Source: Colius striatus
Lineage: Eukaryota; Chordata; Aves; Coliiformes; Coliidae
DNA length: 64,000 bases
Reading direction: 5' to 3'
Assembly: GCF_028858725.1 (NCBI RefSeq)
Contig: NC_084763.1
Span: 56,071,152-56,135,151 of the forward strand
The position numbers and the translations under genes were made by a program. The notes below the pieces were generated by a model. The model did not search any database, was not told the DNA's origin, and saw nothing but the letters and a program-made list of their open reading frames with translations. Below, piece by piece: positions 62,173-64,000 of this stretch (positions are counted from its first letter, which is position 1; each line of letters begins with the position of its first letter).

Positions 62173-63385
62173 AGAATCCTAGAATCCTAGAATAATTTGA
62201 GTTAGAAGGGGTCTTAAAGCTCATCTTGTTCCAACCCCCCAGCCATGGGCAGGGACACCTTCCACCAGCCCAGGTTGCTCCGAGCCCCATTCATCCTGCC
62301 CTTGTACACTCCCAGGGATGAGGCAGCCACAATCTCTGGGCAACCTGTGCCAAGGCCTCACCACCCTCACAGGAAACAACTTCTCAACATCTCATCTCAG
62401 TCTCCCCTCTGTCAGTTTAAAGCCATTACCTTTTGTCCCCTCACTACGTGTCCTTGTAAAAAGTCCCTCCCGAGCTTACTTGTAGGTCTCTAAGTACTGG
62501 GAGGCTGCTATAAGGTCTTCTCAGAGCCTTCTCATCTCCAGGCTAAACAACCTCAATTCTGTCAACCTGTCTTCATAGGAGAGCTGCTCCAGCGCTCTGA
62601 TAATCTCCACAGCCCTCCTCTGGATTGCTTCAACAGGTCCACGTCCCTCTGATGTTGGGGGCCTGAGAGCTGAACACAGCACTGCAGGCAGGCTCTCACG
62701 AGAGCAGAGTAGAGGAGCAGTATCTTCTCCCATGACCTGTTGGCCATGCTGCTTTTGATGCAGTCCAAGATACAGTTGGCTTTCTGCAAGTGCACATTGC
62801 TGGCTCATACTTGGTTTTTCATCCATCCCCAAGTCCTCCCGTGCAGGGGTGCCCTCCATCCACTCATTGCCCAGCCTGTATTTGTGCTTGGGATTGCCCC
62901 AGCCCACATGCAGGACCTTGCACTTGGCCTCATTGAACTTCATGGTGTTTCACCTCAAGCTTATCAAGGTCCCTTTGGATGGCATCTCTTCCCAACGTGT
63001 CACATGCACCGCACAGCTTGCTGGAGGTGCACCCAAGCCCCCTGTCCATGTTGCTGACAAAGATGTTAAAACAGCAGTGATCCCAACACTGAGCTCTGAG
63101 GAACACCATCACTCCTTCCCACGTTGACAAGGAGCCAGTAACTACAACCATCCAGCCAATTCTTCATCCACTGAGTGATCCATCTGGTGAATCCATGTCT
63201 CCAGTTTAGAGACAAGGATGTCACGTGGGACAGTGTCAAATGCCTTGCCACGAGGCCAGGTAGATGACATCAGTCTCTCTCCCCTTGACCACCAGCCTTG
63301 TAACCACCTTGTAGAAGGCCACCAGATTTGTCAGGCATGATTTGCCCTTAGTGAAGAAACCAGAAGGGCAGATGTTGGAGGATCT
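62173..63385 (-). mobile_element. CR1 LINE, about 1.2 kb, reverse-transcriptase palm to 3' end
   Basis: It is the longest CR1 in the window. Minus-strand frames give a palm-region remnant (DGVPQSSVLGSLLF, about 63066-63251). A C-terminal segment at 62521-62943 starts MKFNEAKCKVLHVGWGNPKH and includes ALEQLSYEDRLTELRLFSLE. The two parts are in different frames and the catalytic box is lost. The reversed 3' end at 62173 has an atypical tail of repeated agaatcct words, a different subfamily from the others. Confidence 0.9.
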
Positions 63386-64000
63386 GGTTTTAGATTATGC
63401 TGTACAACCACAAGTCCTCCTCAATTCACTGCATTAAAAAATGCATGTTTAGTTTAGTGTTGATTGATTTCATACTCAGGTTGCAGGAGGGGAGTTTGGT
63501 CTTCAGTTTCTCATTCAGGTATCTAGAGGGGTTTTTTTTCCCCTTGTGTGTTTTGAGATTTCCAGTTCTGAATGGATAGGTGGCTTATCTTTTAATGGGC
63601 CATACCAGGGAAATGGCTTTTTCTCCAGAGCTTTCCACCTGAGGTGTGTGCTGTGTAAATAGCAGGATCATTGATGTGAAGTCCTGGTTTAGGATGTCTG
63701 TATGGTTGTTCTCCTTCAGACAATGCTGGGTTTAAATTCAAGTTTTGTAATGTCTAATCTAATGTCTATCAAAGACCCTCAGGATGACTTTGTAATGTCT
63801 TCATTAGAAACGTTTGCACTGTTCCTGAACCTTTCCTTCAGAAAGAATGCTTTCTGTCTCAGCTGCCTTCTACTGTAACTTTTGAGAGGCTCGTTTCAAC
63901 TTGCTTTGTGTTGTTTCCAACCTGTTGATGTTTCCTCAGCAGCAGCAGCAGCATTTCTCCTTGTAGCATCCATAAGTTACTAAGAAAACTCGACTTGCGT

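Overview
The window looks like avian nuclear DNA. It carries two vertebrate genes with GT-AG introns, at least 20 fragments of the avian CR1 LINE family in both orientations, and several solo LTRs of an ERVL-like avian family with 5-bp target duplications. I cannot name the species. From memory of the human map, SEC22C and NKTR are near neighbours on 3p22, and the same pair occurs here.

Layout. (1) 1-9856: no recognisable gene; two CR1 fragments and a 1.47-kb solo LTR (4673-6145). Part of it is probably the SEC22C 3' UTR. (2) 9857-23778, minus strand: the complete SEC22C coding region in six coding exons, rebuilt by hand: 915 nt, 304 codons plus stop, against 303 residues in human. One 66-nt exon (12264-12329) is too short to appear as an open frame. 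Two solo LTRs sit in the intron between the first two coding exons. (3) 23779-29180: first SEC22C intron with a CR1 reverse-transcriptase relic, a diverged tandem repeat and a CpG island. The island holds a good minus-strand donor (28780-28781), taken as the end of the SEC22C 5' noncoding exon, and a possible plus-strand first exon. (4) 29200-48000: about 19 kb without a recognised gene, containing CR1 relics and one LTR fragment. (5) 48040-49080: a second CpG island with a striking 28/29-bp G-rich minisatellite directly before the inferred NKTR start. (6) 48992-64000, plus strand: NKTR coding exons 1-4 (95 codons plus one base of the N-terminal cyclophilin domain, with the catalytic Arg, Phe, Met and Gln). 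The rest of the gene lies beyond the right edge.

SEC22C and NKTR are transcribed divergently from islands about 19.5 kb apart. SEC22C is an ER/Golgi longin-domain membrane protein; NKTR is a nuclear cyclophilin-RS protein. Nothing in the sequence suggests that they work together. I found no new multi-gene system. The most unusual structures are the NKTR promoter minisatellite, the tandemly repeated LTR interior, the LTR pair close to both ends of one SEC22C intron, the unexplained plus-strand leader at 29128, and a possible frame-shifting NKTR microexon.
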